Below are positions 33,369-42,676 of a DNA stretch of 64,000 nt, piece by piece. The position numbers and the translations under genes are program-made. Source of the stretch: Sarcina sp034439435. Its GTDB lineage: Bacteria > Bacillota > Clostridia > Clostridiales > Clostridiaceae. Position 1 is the first letter of the stretch; each line of letters begins with the position of its first letter. The notes under the pieces were generated by a model. That model was not told where the DNA came from. It made no database searches and saw only the letters and a program-made list of their open reading frames with translations. The DNA is taken from positions 1,116,001 through 1,180,000 of the forward strand of contig NZ_JAPCKJ010000001.1 of assembly GCF_034439435.1 (NCBI RefSeq), in the 5' to 3' direction.

Positions 33369-35444
33369 TTAATTTAATGCTCTATTTGAAATAAAATTTA
33401 ATTCATAAGAATCAACTTTTCCATCAAAATTTATATCAGCTTTTACGTTTAACTGATCCTCTTCATTAAATTTATTGTAGTAACGAGAAGCTATTGATAA
33501 ATCACCAACATTGATTTTACCATCTCCATTAACATCACCAGTGCTTTCAGTTATTAAACATTTATCAAATAATACTATTTGTGCCTTTAAATATTCTATG
33601 ATATCTATTACTTCTTCAGTAGAGGCATCTTTATTATCATATATCTCTTTAGCTTTATTTCTAGCTTCTTCTAATCTTAATTTGCTTCCTAAATGATACT
33701 GCCAATTTTTTATTCCCTCTTCAGCCTCACTTAATTTACCTTCCGCTAAATCTAATTCAACCTTTAAATCACTTTTTATATCACTATTATTTGGAGATAT
33801 TCTATAAACCTTTGCTCCATGTGCAGGAATATTTTCTCCTAATATTTCATTAGTAATAGTATTTTCAGTATTATCCCATAATTCTTTTAAATTATAGCTT
33901 TCTGCTTCTTCAAATGAACCCTCATTTACTATATCTATTCCTCGTATGATTTCATTTATATCTGTGCTTATATTGCTTGTATCTCCACTTCTATTAAAAA
34001 GTAATAAGCCAACATCACCATTCTCTAATGGTTTCGCCAAAACCTCATAATCACCATCATCACGAATTCTAACAGCTTGCTTTCCTAAGGTATCCTGATT
34101 TAAGGCAATTATTTCTTTATTAGTTATTATATTTAACACATCATCGCTAATATTTCTAATATCATTTCCTAACATAAGAGGTGCTGCCATCATAGCCCAT
34201 AAACTAAAATGAGATTTATTTTCCTCATAGTTAATTCCATCTAACCCTACAACCAGCATATCAGGATCGTTCCATCCATTTGGCCCTGCATACTCTGCTA
34301 AAACAACATTCTCATCATATATTTGCATTATTTTTGACCAAGATGCCTCTCCTGCTGAACTTGTAATATCATATGTTGTTCTCCATAAATGTCCTAAGTC
34401 ACCTGCCCATAACCATGGATTATTACTTCCCCATTCACAAATGCTAAATACAACATCCCTATCATATTTAAGAAACTCATTAGTCATAGCCTTATAACTT
34501 TTATATGCCATTTGCATATTATATTCTTCATCATTTCCATGGTTATAAATTCTGATTTTATTAACTCCATTTTTCAAATTAAGCGTTATATTTTTTTCTT
34601 TAGCATCATCAACTCCCCATCCATTTGTTCTAGGGAAACTATATACATCTCCTTCAACTCCATTAACATCTATCTTAGCTTTTCTATCTCCATCAGCTCC
34701 AATATACTTAAAAGCTAAATTATATTCTCCATCCTCAGGCACATCTAAAGTTAATATAAGCTCTCCTTCATTGTTTCCTATCCAGCCAACAAAGCCATTA
34801 TTTACTTTAGCTTTTCCTACTAATTCTCCTGATTCAGCTTCAATTTCTTTTTCAAAGTTATTTCTACTTAATATTACCTTATCTATATCTGGAGTATATG
34901 CCATATTAGTTCCTACAAGTGGATTATTACAAAAATCATATTTAAAATAATCTACTCCCCATTCAACAAATTGTTTGGCATCCTTCTCTTCCCTTCCAAA
35001 ACTACCTGGTAACCCCATACAAGTTCCTGTTCCTGCTGAATTATACATTCCAAATTTCAATCCTAATTCATGAATGTAATCTGATATCCCTTTAAATCCA
35101 TTAGGGAATTTAGTTTTATGAGGAACTAAATTCCCCTCTTCATCTCTTCTAGGTTCTATATACCCATCGTCTAATACTAAATATTCATATCCTGCATCCA
35201 ATAGGCCTTTTTCTACCATTGCATCAGCAGTCTCTTTTATAACTTTTTCATTAGGATTTCCCATAAAAGTATTCCAGCTATTCCACCCCATCGGAGGTGT
35301 TGGTGCTAAATCTTTTTTATTCTTCACCTCAATATTTTTTTTATTTTCAGTCGCTTTAGCTTCATAAGTATTTAAAGGTGATATTATTCCAAGTGAAAAA
35401 GCTCCAATTAAAAGCAATGCTATTTTAACTCTTCCTCTTTTCAT
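33369..35444 (-). CDS. Secreted GH27 alpha-galactosidase-like enzyme with inserted CBM-like domain, FIVAR and dockerin
   Basis: Secreted glycosidase of 691 residues. Signal peptide 1 to about 30. The GH27 barrel begins at PTPPMGWNSWNTF (residues 48-60); nucleophile Asp170 is in YFKYDFC and acid/base Asp359 in LWRTTYDI; WNDPDMLVVG follows at 391. Residues about 205-300 interrupt the barrel with a beta-sandwich resembling CBM35/CBM6 (ELILTLDVPEDGEYNLAFKY; GVNKIRIYN). A FIVAR-like helical module (about 570-625) precedes a type I dockerin with two calcium loops, DVNGDGKINVGDL and DINFDGKVDSYEL. Dockerin/FIVAR modules tether glycan-degrading enzymes in C. perfringens. Substrate could be alpha-Gal or alpha-GalNAc ends. 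Confidence 0.9.
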   Translation of the reverse strand: MKRGRVKIALLLIGAFSLGIISPLNTYEAKATENKKNIEVKNKKDLAPTPPMGWNSWNTFMGNPNEKVIKETADAMVEKGLLDAGYEYLVLDDGYIEPRRDEEGNLVPHKTKFPNGFKGISDYIHELGLKFGMYNSAGTGTCMGLPGSFGREEKDAKQFVEWGVDYFKYDFCNNPLVGTNMAYTPDIDKVILSRNNFEKEIEAESGELVGKAKVNNGFVGWIGNNEGELILTLDVPEDGEYNLAFKYIGADGDRKAKIDVNGVEGDVYSFPRTNGWGVDDAKEKNITLNLKNGVNKIRIYNHGNDEEYNMQMAYKSYKAMTNEFLKYDRDVVFSICEWGSNNPWLWAGDLGHLWRTTYDITSSAGEASWSKIMQIYDENVVLAEYAGPNGWNDPDMLVVGLDGINYEENKSHFSLWAMMAAPLMLGNDIRNISDDVLNIITNKEIIALNQDTLGKQAVRIRDDGDYEVLAKPLENGDVGLLLFNRSGDTSNISTDINEIIRGIDIVNEGSFEEAESYNLKELWDNTENTITNEILGENIPAHGAKVYRISPNNSDIKSDLKVELDLAEGKLSEAEEGIKNWQYHLGSKLRLEEARNKAKEIYDNKDASTEEVIDIIEYLKAQIVLFDKCLITESTGDVNGDGKINVGDLSIASRYYNKFNEEDQLNVKADINFDGKVDSYELNFISNRALN

Positions 35445-35467
35445 TTATAATACTACTCCTTTTAAAA

Positions 35468-35713
35468 CTAAAGAACTTTTCTTAATTCTTTTACTTTATA
35501 GTTTTTAATTACTCTCTCCTTAGATTCAGTAACAACAATTATATTTACTACTCCATCTTTACAATTTAAAACCTTACCCTTAACTTTGCTTCCAATTACA
35601 TTTACTGATGTACTCTTCTTTATAGGCTTAATATTTTTTGAACCACAGAACTCACACTCTTCACTTTCTAAAAACAGTCTTCTACATTCTAAGCAATAAT
35701 CTAAATTTTGCAT
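35468..35713 (-). CDS. Small zinc-ribbon protein downstream of selB
   Basis: Hypothetical protein of 81 residues. The N-terminal third is a zinc ribbon, DYCLECRRLF with SEECEFCGSKNI, two CxxC pairs about 14 residues apart. The rest is a basic beta-rich stretch (TSVNVIGSKVKGKVLNCKDGVVNIIVVTESKERVIKNYKVKEL) that could bind nucleic acid. GGGAGG lies 9 bases before the ATG. The gene is downstream of selB after a 159-base gap holding a small palindrome, so its link to selenium is only positional. Confidence 0.6.
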   Translation of the reverse strand: MQNLDYCLECRRLFLESEECEFCGSKNIKPIKKSTSVNVIGSKVKGKVLNCKDGVVNIIVVTESKERVIKNYKVKELRKVL

Positions 35714-35733
35714 AAAAAAAATCCTCCCACCAA

Positions 35734-35762
35734 AATTATTGGAGTTAACTCCTAATAAATTT
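35734..35762. other. Palindrome between selB and the zinc-ribbon gene
   Basis: GGAGTTAACTCC (35741-35752) is a perfect 12-base palindrome extended by ATTATT/AATAAT-like flanks. It is 20-50 bases upstream of the zinc-ribbon start, so it could be an operator or a weak terminator of selB. Confidence 0.35.
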
Positions 35763-35872
35763 GTATGAGAAGATCGCTAAAATAATACTAATTATTATGT
35801 TTTATTATATTATTGATTTTTAAAGTTAATTTAATATCTACTTTAAATTTTTTATCTTTATTCTATAGTTTT

Positions 35873-37795
35873 TTAGACTAAATCTTCTTTATTAAGAACT
35901 CTTTTATCTTCTACTCTTTTGGTTACTTTCTCTTGATCTAAATACTCTAAAATTGCAACTAAGTATTTTCTTGAGACTCCTAAAATATCCTTGGTTTCTC
36001 CCAATGTAATAGAACCATTTTTATTTAGCCACTCTATTATTTTATTTTTTACAGAGTCTATGACTTCTTTATGCATAACCACATCTTCTGGAAGCTTAAC
36101 TAAAGTTCCCTCTTCAACTAAAAGATTATATATTTTAAGGTATTCCTTTTCTAATTTTTTATCATCTATTATATCTTTTATTTTTGGAGAAGTTATTCCA
36201 ATTTCTAAATAAGTCTTTAATATCTTTTCTTTTATACCCCTTTGAGCTTTTGTTAACTTTATCTCAAATTCCTTTAAGGCAACTATATTAGTTCCCTCTT
36301 TTATAATTTCTTTTTCCTTAATAAGCTCTAAAAAGTTTTGGAATATCTTTTGTTTAACCTTATTAGAAAAACTCTTACTTCTAAGTTCTTCTTTATTCAT
36401 TCCTACCTTTAAAGGATTTTCCTCATGGAAATTCTTTAATACTTCATATATCTCTTCACTCTTTTTTGTAAAGAATTTATTATGTATGAAAACACTAAAT
36501 TTGCCATTATATATTCCTATTATCTTCTTATTTTCACAAAGTTCTTCTAATATGGAATCCATATTATCTACATTTCTTCCTAAACCCTTTATTATTTCTT
36601 GTGAATTAGGGAAATTTTCACTTAAAGATAAAACCACATTTTCAACAACTTCTTCTATACTGCCTTTTTCCATAAGCTTTAATTCATTTAAATAATCTTC
36701 TTTAAATCTTTTAGCCTTTTTAGCTACAGGGTTTATAACCTTGCCACCACCTAAAGTTATCATAGGAGAGTAATTTCTTATAACTAAGTTATCGCCTTTT
36801 TGAGCACATATTTCGCTTTCTAGTCTTAATTGTATATATGAGCTTTCACCCGGCTCTACCTCTTCCTTATCAAGTATTACTATTCTTCCTAATATTTCAG
36901 AAGTACCATGATATACTCTTACTCTTTGTCTATTAATTAAATTTTTTTCATTAGATTTTAAGTATTTAAATTTACAATCTATCATATAAGATGGCTCTAT
37001 TGTATCTACTGTACATACCACAGTTCCTCTAACTACCTCATCCTTAGTAACACCTGCTAAATTCAATGCACATCTTTGACCAGCTTCTCCAATTTCAACA
37101 TTTTCATCATGAACTTGAATATTTCTTACTCTAGCTTCTATTCCACTTGGATTAATTTGAACCATATCTCCATTTTTTACACTTCCACTTAATATAGTTC
37201 CTGTCGCTACAGTTCCAAATCCACTTACTGAGAAGCTTCTATCAACAGCTAATCTAAAGTGACCTTCCTTATCCTTTTGTTCTATTTCTTCTACAGATTT
37301 ATCTATCTCAGTTATTAATTCATTAATTCCTTCTTTTGTTTTAGAAGAAACCTCTATCATAGTTGCATCTTTAAAACTAGTTGACTTTAAATAGTTCTTT
37401 ATTTCTTCCTTTATCATTTCCGCCCATTCTTCATCAACTAAATCCTTTTTAGTCAGAGCAACTATGCATTTTTTAACCTCTAAAAGCTCTAATATTTCTA
37501 AATGTTCCTTAGTTTGAGGCATTATTCCTTCATCTAGGGCAATAATTAGAAGAACTACATCTAATGATGTAGCTCCTGCTAACATGTTTTTGATGAACTT
37601 TTCATGCCCTGGAACATCTATTATGCCAGCTCTTTTTCCTGATGGTAAATCAAAGAATGTAAAACCTAAATTAATAGATATTCCCCTCTTCTTTTCTTCA
37701 TCAAGCTTATCAGTTTCTCTCCCTGTTAAAGCTTTTATAAGAGTTGTCTTACCATGATCTATATGTCCTGATGTTCCTATAATCACATGTTTCAT
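35873..37795 (-). CDS. selB: Selenocysteine-specific elongation factor SelB
   Basis: GTPase that delivers Sec-tRNA to UGA codons marked by a SECIS hairpin, 640 residues. The N-terminal G domain has GHIDHGKTTLIKAL, DVPGHEKFIKNM and ALTKKDLVD; domains II-III follow to about residue 375. The last about 260 residues form the four winged-helix repeats that bind SECIS RNA (for example MNKEELRSKSFSNKVKQKIFQNFLELI and GSITLGETKDILGVSRKYLVAILEYLD). Its ATG is immediately after the selA stop, with AGGTG inside selA's end. The presence of an in-window target (selD) shows that the system is in use. Confidence 0.96.
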   Translation of the reverse strand: MKHVIIGTSGHIDHGKTTLIKALTGRETDKLDEEKKRGISINLGFTFFDLPSGKRAGIIDVPGHEKFIKNMLAGATSLDVVLLIIALDEGIMPQTKEHLEILELLEVKKCIVALTKKDLVDEEWAEMIKEEIKNYLKSTSFKDATMIEVSSKTKEGINELITEIDKSVEEIEQKDKEGHFRLAVDRSFSVSGFGTVATGTILSGSVKNGDMVQINPSGIEARVRNIQVHDENVEIGEAGQRCALNLAGVTKDEVVRGTVVCTVDTIEPSYMIDCKFKYLKSNEKNLINRQRVRVYHGTSEILGRIVILDKEEVEPGESSYIQLRLESEICAQKGDNLVIRNYSPMITLGGGKVINPVAKKAKRFKEDYLNELKLMEKGSIEEVVENVVLSLSENFPNSQEIIKGLGRNVDNMDSILEELCENKKIIGIYNGKFSVFIHNKFFTKKSEEIYEVLKNFHEENPLKVGMNKEELRSKSFSNKVKQKIFQNFLELIKEKEIIKEGTNIVALKEFEIKLTKAQRGIKEKILKTYLEIGITSPKIKDIIDDKKLEKEYLKIYNLLVEEGTLVKLPEDVVMHKEVIDSVKNKIIEWLNKNGSITLGETKDILGVSRKYLVAILEYLDQEKVTKRVEDKRVLNKEDLV

Positions 37796-39184
37796 CTATT
37801 TTTCACCTATTTCCTTTAAAGCATTGAATATAACTTCATAGTCATTTTCTAAAATAGTTCTAAGGTCTATATAAACTGCTCCTTTATAAACTCTAGTTAT
37901 TATAGGAATCTTATACTCCCTTAAAGCTCTTTCTAGATTAACTTCATTTATATTTTCTGAACTTATTTTAAGTAGATAAGTAGCTAATTTGCTATCTGGC
38001 ATTGAACCACCACCAACTGTTGATTCACCCTCTTCTATAGAAAACTTATAAAATCCATTTAAATTTTCTAATTCATTATAAAGCCTATCAGCTCTTTCTC
38101 TTATTTCATTTAAATCTAAAGTCATCATATGAAGAGTTGGTATCTTTTCAATTGCCTCTTTTTCATTTAAATAATGTTTTAAAGTAATTTCTAAAGCAGC
38201 TAAAGTAAATTTATCAACTCTTAAAGCTCTAGTTAATTGATTCTTTTTTATTTTGTCTATGAACTTCTTTTTACCTACAATAATTCCAGCTTGTGCTCCA
38301 CCAAGCATTTTATCTCCAGAGAAGGTTACAACATCTACTCCGGCCTCTAAACTTTCTATTACTGTTGGCTCTTTTTCTAGTCCATATTTACTTAAATCAA
38401 TTAAAACACCACTACCAATATCCTCTATTACAGGTATATCTCTTTCCTTTGCTAAATTACATAGCTCAAGAGCACTTACACTCTTAGTAAATCCTACTAT
38501 TTTAAAGTTTGAACTATGAACTTTTAAAAATGCTCCGGTCTCTTCAGTTATGGCATCCTCGTAATCATATAAATGTGTTCTATTGGTTGTTCCTACTTCC
38601 ACAAGCTTAGCTCTTGAAAAATTCATTACTTCTGGAATTCTAAAAGAACCGCCTATTTCAACAAGTTGCCCTCTTGAGACAATTACTTCTTTATTTTCAC
38701 AAAGAGAATTTAATACAAGCATTATAGCTGCCGCATTATTATTTACAACTAAAGCAGCCTCAGCTCCTGTAATATCTTTTATGATATTTTCTATAAGGGA
38801 GTATCTTGATCCTCTTTCTCCCTTTTCTAAATCATACTCTAGATTGCTATAGCTTGAAGCTGCTAAAGCAACTGCTTCAGTGGCTTCCTCACTTAACAAA
38901 GATCTTCCTAGATTAGTATGAATAACAACACCTGTTCCATTAATAACCCTTTTTAAATTTCTTTCTCTTTTTTTCAATAATCTATCTTCACATTTAATTT
39001 TGGCTTCTTCCTTTGTTAAAGCATAATTTGCTTCTCCACTTAAAATAGCCATTCTATTTTCATTGATTATATCCCTTAAAGTACTTACAACTGTTTCTCT
39101 CCCGTTTTTATTTAAAAAGTCCTCATTAAAAATACCAAGTATTTCATCTATCTTAGGCAAAGCTCTAAGAAGTTCTTTTGTCAT
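37796..39184 (-). CDS. selA: L-seryl-tRNA(Sec) selenium transferase SelA
   Basis: Pyridoxal-phosphate enzyme that converts Ser-tRNA(Sec) to Sec-tRNA(Sec) with selenophosphate, working as a large ring. At 462 residues it is normal for SelA. It starts with the N-terminal domain LRALPKIDEIL, followed by the PLP site VTFSGDKMLGGAQAGIIVG, where the lysine forms the Schiff base, and earlier NVVINTNLGR-like VVIHTNLGRSLLSEEA. It follows selD by 16 bases, with TTAGGAGG before the ATG, and precedes selB without a gap. The trio is one operon. Confidence 0.96.
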   Translation of the reverse strand: MTKELLRALPKIDEILGIFNEDFLNKNGRETVVSTLRDIINENRMAILSGEANYALTKEEAKIKCEDRLLKKRERNLKRVINGTGVVIHTNLGRSLLSEEATEAVALAASSYSNLEYDLEKGERGSRYSLIENIIKDITGAEAALVVNNNAAAIMLVLNSLCENKEVIVSRGQLVEIGGSFRIPEVMNFSRAKLVEVGTTNRTHLYDYEDAITEETGAFLKVHSSNFKIVGFTKSVSALELCNLAKERDIPVIEDIGSGVLIDLSKYGLEKEPTVIESLEAGVDVVTFSGDKMLGGAQAGIIVGKKKFIDKIKKNQLTRALRVDKFTLAALEITLKHYLNEKEAIEKIPTLHMMTLDLNEIRERADRLYNELENLNGFYKFSIEEGESTVGGGSMPDSKLATYLLKISSENINEVNLERALREYKIPIITRVYKGAVYIDLRTILENDYEVIFNALKEIGEK

Positions 39185-39200
39185 GTTATCCTCCTAAAAA

Positions 39201-40232
39201 CTACTCTACTACTATATATGCATCACTGAAGTCTTCGACACGTCCTATAACAGCACTTTCTACCTCTAATTTTTCTAATCTAGTTAGTATATCTATATAT
39301 TCATCCTCTTTACAACTGATTAATAATCCACCTGATGTCTGAGGATCAAATAATATATCTTCCATCCAACTTTCAACATTCTTTAAAAGATATTTTCCTT
39401 CTAAATATCTTTTATTCTCATAGCATCCAGCAGGTACTAATCCCATATTAGCATATTCCTTAGCCTCTTTAATAAATGGAATTGCATCCTTAAAGATTCT
39501 AAATGTTTTTTTAGATGGTTCTGCCATTTCATATGCATGACCTATTAGTGAAAATCCTGTTATATCCGTACATGATGTTATATTATAGTCAGTTATTATT
39601 TCACCTGCATACTTATTTAAATATGCCATTACTTTTACTGCTTTTTCATAAGCTTCTTTAGAAGCTATTCCAGCTTTAATCGCTGTATTTACTACTCCTA
39701 ATCCAATAGGCTTAGTTAGAATTAAGATATCACCTGTTTCTGCACCATAATTCTTAAGAACTTTATCCGGATGTACAATTCCTGTAACGGACAAACCATA
39801 CTTAGGCTCATCATCTTGAACTGTATGACCTCCTACTATTACGGCTCCAGCCTCTAAAACTTTGTCTGCTCCCCCTCTTAATATCTCACCTAATATATTC
39901 ATATTTAGACAATTTGGAAAACAAACTATATTTAATGCCACTATAGGCTTTCCTCCCATGGCATAAACATCACTTAAAGAGTTTGCTGCAGCTATTTGCC
40001 CAAAAGTATATGGATCATCTACTATTGGTGTAAAGAAATCCAAGGTTTGAATTGTTGCCATCTCATCATTTAATTTATATACTGCCGCATCATCAGATGT
40101 ATCTATTCCAACAATTAAGTTTTCATTATTCATTTTTGGTAATTTACTTAAAATTTCTGAAAGAGCCCCCGGCCCTATTTTGGCTGCTCAGCCAGAAGTC
40201 TTTGATAGTTCAGTTAATCTTTTTTCTATCAT
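39201..40232 (-). CDS. selD: Selenide, water dikinase SelD, itself a selenoprotein (UGA = Sec at codon 15)
   Basis: Makes selenophosphate from selenide and ATP, the selenium donor for SelA. ORF callers start at an internal ATG (40131-40133), but translation from ATG 40230-40232 reads MIEKRLTELSKTSG, then TGA at 40188-40190, then AAKIGPGALSEILSKLPK and the long frame. TGA is exactly where SelD has its active-site Cys or Sec; Lys18 matches the conserved catalytic lysine. AGAGGTGGAG precedes the ATG. The following bases are unusually G/C-rich and can fold, as a bacterial SECIS requires. The full product has 343 residues, with DDAAVYKL and GGHTVQDDEPKYGLSVTG intact. I read this as recoding, not mutation. 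Confidence 0.93.
40150..40190 (-). promoter_or_regulatory. Putative bacterial SECIS element of selD
   Basis: Starts at the recoded UGA and runs about 40 bases downstream, the position bacterial SECIS hairpins occupy. Minus-strand GAGC can pair with GCTC, enclosing a GCC/GGC-rich apical part. It is strikingly GC-rich for this genome. The exact fold was not computed. Confidence 0.6.
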
Positions 40233-40276
40233 AAAACTCCACCTCTTTTCTAAATAATAATATTCATTATATCATA

Positions 40277-41017
40277 TTACTTTATAGAAATTTTATCTTT
40301 TATCTTCTCTAATGTTTTTTCTCCTATTCCACTTATATTAGTAATCTCATCAACACTTTTAAATCCACCTATTTCTTCTCTATAATCTATTATAGCCTGT
40401 GCTTTGCTTTCTCCTATACCATTTAGAGTCATAAGTGTTTCCTTAGAAGCAGTATTTATATTAATAGTTGAACTTTCATCACTACTACTTATCTTTTCTT
40501 CCGGTGAATTATTACTGACATTCTTAGAATTTTCATCATTTAACGCTTCTTCTAAGTCTTCTGTTTCATCTTGAACGTCATTTATATTTCTAACTACTAC
40601 ACATTGTCCATCACTTAAGTATAAAGCTCTATTTATATTGCTTAAATCAGCTTCTTCTGTAGGTCCACCAGCTTTCTCTATAAGCTCGTAAATTCTACTT
40701 CCATTTTCTAATACATAGACATTTGGATTTTTTACTTCTCCTTTAATTTCTACAACTATTTTTTCTATATTACTACTCTCTTCTTCACTACTTTCATTGC
40801 TATTCACTTTTTCATTTTCTTCAATATCATCATTCTTTTTAGTTTCTTTTAAATTTGATTCACTTTGCTCCTCTTCTTTTTCAGTACTTAAAAATAATCT
40901 TTCCATATCATCTTCACTTATTTTTTTATCATTTGTCTTTGAATAACCAACAAATAAAAACCCTATAGCTACTACAGCAATTATTAAGCTTCCTATAATT
41001 TTTTCTTTTTTCTTCAT
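40277..41017 (-). CDS. ComEA-like DNA-binding membrane protein (SLBB plus helix-hairpin-helix)
   Basis: Protein of 246 residues with an N-terminal membrane anchor (IIGSLIIAVVAIGFLFVGY), an acidic Ser/Glu-rich linker, an SLBB domain (VVEIKGEVKNPNVYVLENGSRIYELIEKAGG), another acidic linker and a C-terminal double helix-hairpin-helix (ININTASKETLMTLNGIGESKAQAIIDYRE ... ISGIGEKTLEKIKDKI). This is the layout of ComEA, the double-stranded DNA receptor for natural transformation. I start at ATG 41015-41017, just after GGGAGG, not the ATG 15 bases earlier. The rest of comE is not here, so a competence role is uncertain. It lies 44 bases upstream of selD. Confidence 0.82.
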   Translation of the reverse strand: MKKKEKIIGSLIIAVVAIGFLFVGYSKTNDKKISEDDMERLFLSTEKEEEQSESNLKETKKNDDIEENEKVNSNESSEEESSNIEKIVVEIKGEVKNPNVYVLENGSRIYELIEKAGGPTEEADLSNINRALYLSDGQCVVVRNINDVQDETEDLEEALNDENSKNVSNNSPEEKISSSDESSTININTASKETLMTLNGIGESKAQAIIDYREEIGGFKSVDEITNISGIGEKTLEKIKDKISIK

Positions 41018-41212
41018 GACGCCTCCCAACATAAATTTACTGCGAATTTATTTTTTAATTAAAGTATAAAAATTATAAATTCTCAAATTTATCTAATATT
41101 ATTGACATTTCCAATATTTTTAAGTACCAAATTCATACAATTCCATAGAAAATATGCTGTTTTATTGTTATAATTATTGTTGCGACCAAAATTAAAAAAA
41201 ATTGGAGGCTTT

Positions 41213-42547
41213 ATGAATATAAATTGTAAGAATCTAAAGAAAAAATTTGCATTTATAATATCAATAGCTTTTCTATTCGTCTTAATTTTAAATGTAAATG
41301 TTTTTGCTGAAACTGCTGCTCCTGAGATTCATGGTGAAGGAATGGTACTTATGGATGGCGCTACTGGAGAGGTATTAGCTGAGAAAAATGCTAATGTAAA
41401 AATGGCTCCAGCATCTACTACAAAAACTATGACAGCCTTGCTTACAGTTGAAAAAGCTAAGCTAGATGATGTTGTTACTATAGGAAAAAATCCTCCCTTA
41501 GCTGAAGGTACCCGCGTTGGACTTCAAGAAGGAGATAAATATACAGTGGAAGAATTGCTTAATGCATTATTGATACAATCTGCTAATGATGCCGCTGTGG
41601 CTTTAGCAGAGCACATATCTGGATCACAAGAAGAATTTGCTAAACTTATGAATAAGCGTGCCTTAGAACTTGGCGCTAAAAATACTCACTTTGTTAATGC
41701 CAGTGGGCTTTTTGAAGAAGATCATTTAACTACACCTTATGATTTAGCTTTAATAATGGACTATGCTTCAAAAAATCCTATTATCTGTGAAACAACAGAA
41801 AAAGTGGCTCATGAAATGCCTAAAAGCGTTGTAAGTGGAGAAAATATATGGGCAAATAATAATAACCAACTTATTCATACAACAAGCCCTTATTATTATG
41901 AAAATATATTCTGCAATAAAACAGGATATACAACTAAGTCTAAACATACCTTTGCATGTGCAGCTAAAAAAGGTGATAGAAAATTAGTTCTTACTCTCTT
42001 TGGATACGATACTAAGGAACAATATTATGAAGATACCAAGTCACTTTTAAACTATGGCTTTGATAATTTCTCCTTAGTAAAAATATATTCCAAAGGTGAT
42101 ATTGCAAAAGAATATTATATTGATGATAAAAACACACTATCTCTAGTTGTACCAGAAGATATCTATAAAACCTTTAAAAATTCTGATATAGAAAATTTAT
42201 CTGTAGGTGATATAAAGAAAAACTTAAATATAGATTTTTCAGTTAATTCTACTACTCCAATATCCAGGGGTATAGATATATTAAAAAACAATACTCATTT
42301 TGTTGGAACAATTATGGTTGGAAACACGCCTTATAAAAGTTTAGATCTTTTAAATGGCAATGATATAACATATACAAATTTCGAAAAACTTATTATAAAA
42401 CTTAAAAGCTTTAGTGGTTTTTATGTTGCTTTAACCATTATAGGGCTTATATTTGCCGTTATTTTAATATTGTTTATAGTAAGAATTATTTCAACCATAA
42501 AGAGAATAAGAAATAGAAAAAAGCGTAATTCATATTTATATAAATAA
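41213..42547 (+). CDS. D-alanyl-D-alanine carboxypeptidase (PBP5/DacF type)
   Basis: Low-molecular-weight penicillin-binding protein trimming the terminal D-Ala of peptidoglycan side chains. The 444-residue product has a signal peptide, then the serine-protease-like triad of motifs: STTK near residue 64 (ASTTKTMTALLTVE), SAN (LLIQSANDAAVAL) and KTG (IFCNKTGYTTKSKHT). A C-terminal membrane helix (FYVALTIIGLIFAVILILFIV) anchors it from outside. I start at ATG 41213, with TTGGAGG 4 bases upstream, rather than the TTG at 41177. The gene stands alone, is convergent with the RluD-family gene, and ends in a bidirectional terminator. Confidence 0.93.
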   Translation: MNINCKNLKKKFAFIISIAFLFVLILNVNVFAETAAPEIHGEGMVLMDGATGEVLAEKNANVKMAPASTTKTMTALLTVEKAKLDDVVTIGKNPPLAEGTRVGLQEGDKYTVEELLNALLIQSANDAAVALAEHISGSQEEFAKLMNKRALELGAKNTHFVNASGLFEEDHLTTPYDLALIMDYASKNPIICETTEKVAHEMPKSVVSGENIWANNNNQLIHTTSPYYYENIFCNKTGYTTKSKHTFACAAKKGDRKLVLTLFGYDTKEQYYEDTKSLLNYGFDNFSLVKIYSKGDIAKEYYIDDKNTLSLVVPEDIYKTFKNSDIENLSVGDIKKNLNIDFSVNSTTPISRGIDILKNNTHFVGTIMVGNTPYKSLDLLNGNDITYTNFEKLIIKLKSFSGFYVALTIIGLIFAVILILFIVRIISTIKRIRNRKKRNSYLYK

Positions 42548-42549
42548 AA

Positions 42550-42624
42550 AGCTCTATTTCAAACTATTGTTTTAGATAAATCTGAAAAATTAGATAAAAA
42601 TTAACATTCTATTAAAACAAAGCT
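42550..42624. repeat. Dispersed intergenic repeat, copy I
   Basis: Left AGCTCTATTTCAAACTATTG, right AACATTCTATTAAAACAAAG with CT; the interior is shortened, and the inner arms have decayed to TTAGATAAA / TAGATAAAAATT. It lies between convergent genes, just before their terminator. Confidence 0.6.
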
Positions 42625-42629
42625 AAATA

Positions 42630-42676
42630 ATAAAATAAGTAGTTTTAAGCAAATGCTTAAAACTACTTATTTTTTA
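42630..42676. terminator. Bidirectional terminator between dacF-type and RluD-family genes
   Basis: Nineteen-bp perfect stem AAATAAGTAGTTTTAAGCA / TGCTTAAAACTACTTATTT with a 2-base loop, T-runs on either side. Confidence 0.92.

Noticed and set aside
35714..35872. tRNA-Sec gene near selB
   Set aside because: The spacer is AT-rich, with no acceptor/anticodon arms and no CCA-type end; selC must be elsewhere.
39201..40133. SelD as a short protein starting at the ATG at 40133, or selD as a pseudogene broken by a stop codon
   Set aside because: The upstream frame encodes a perfect SelD N-terminus with UGA at the active-site position and a good ribosome site, beside selA and selB. Recoding explains it better than decay.
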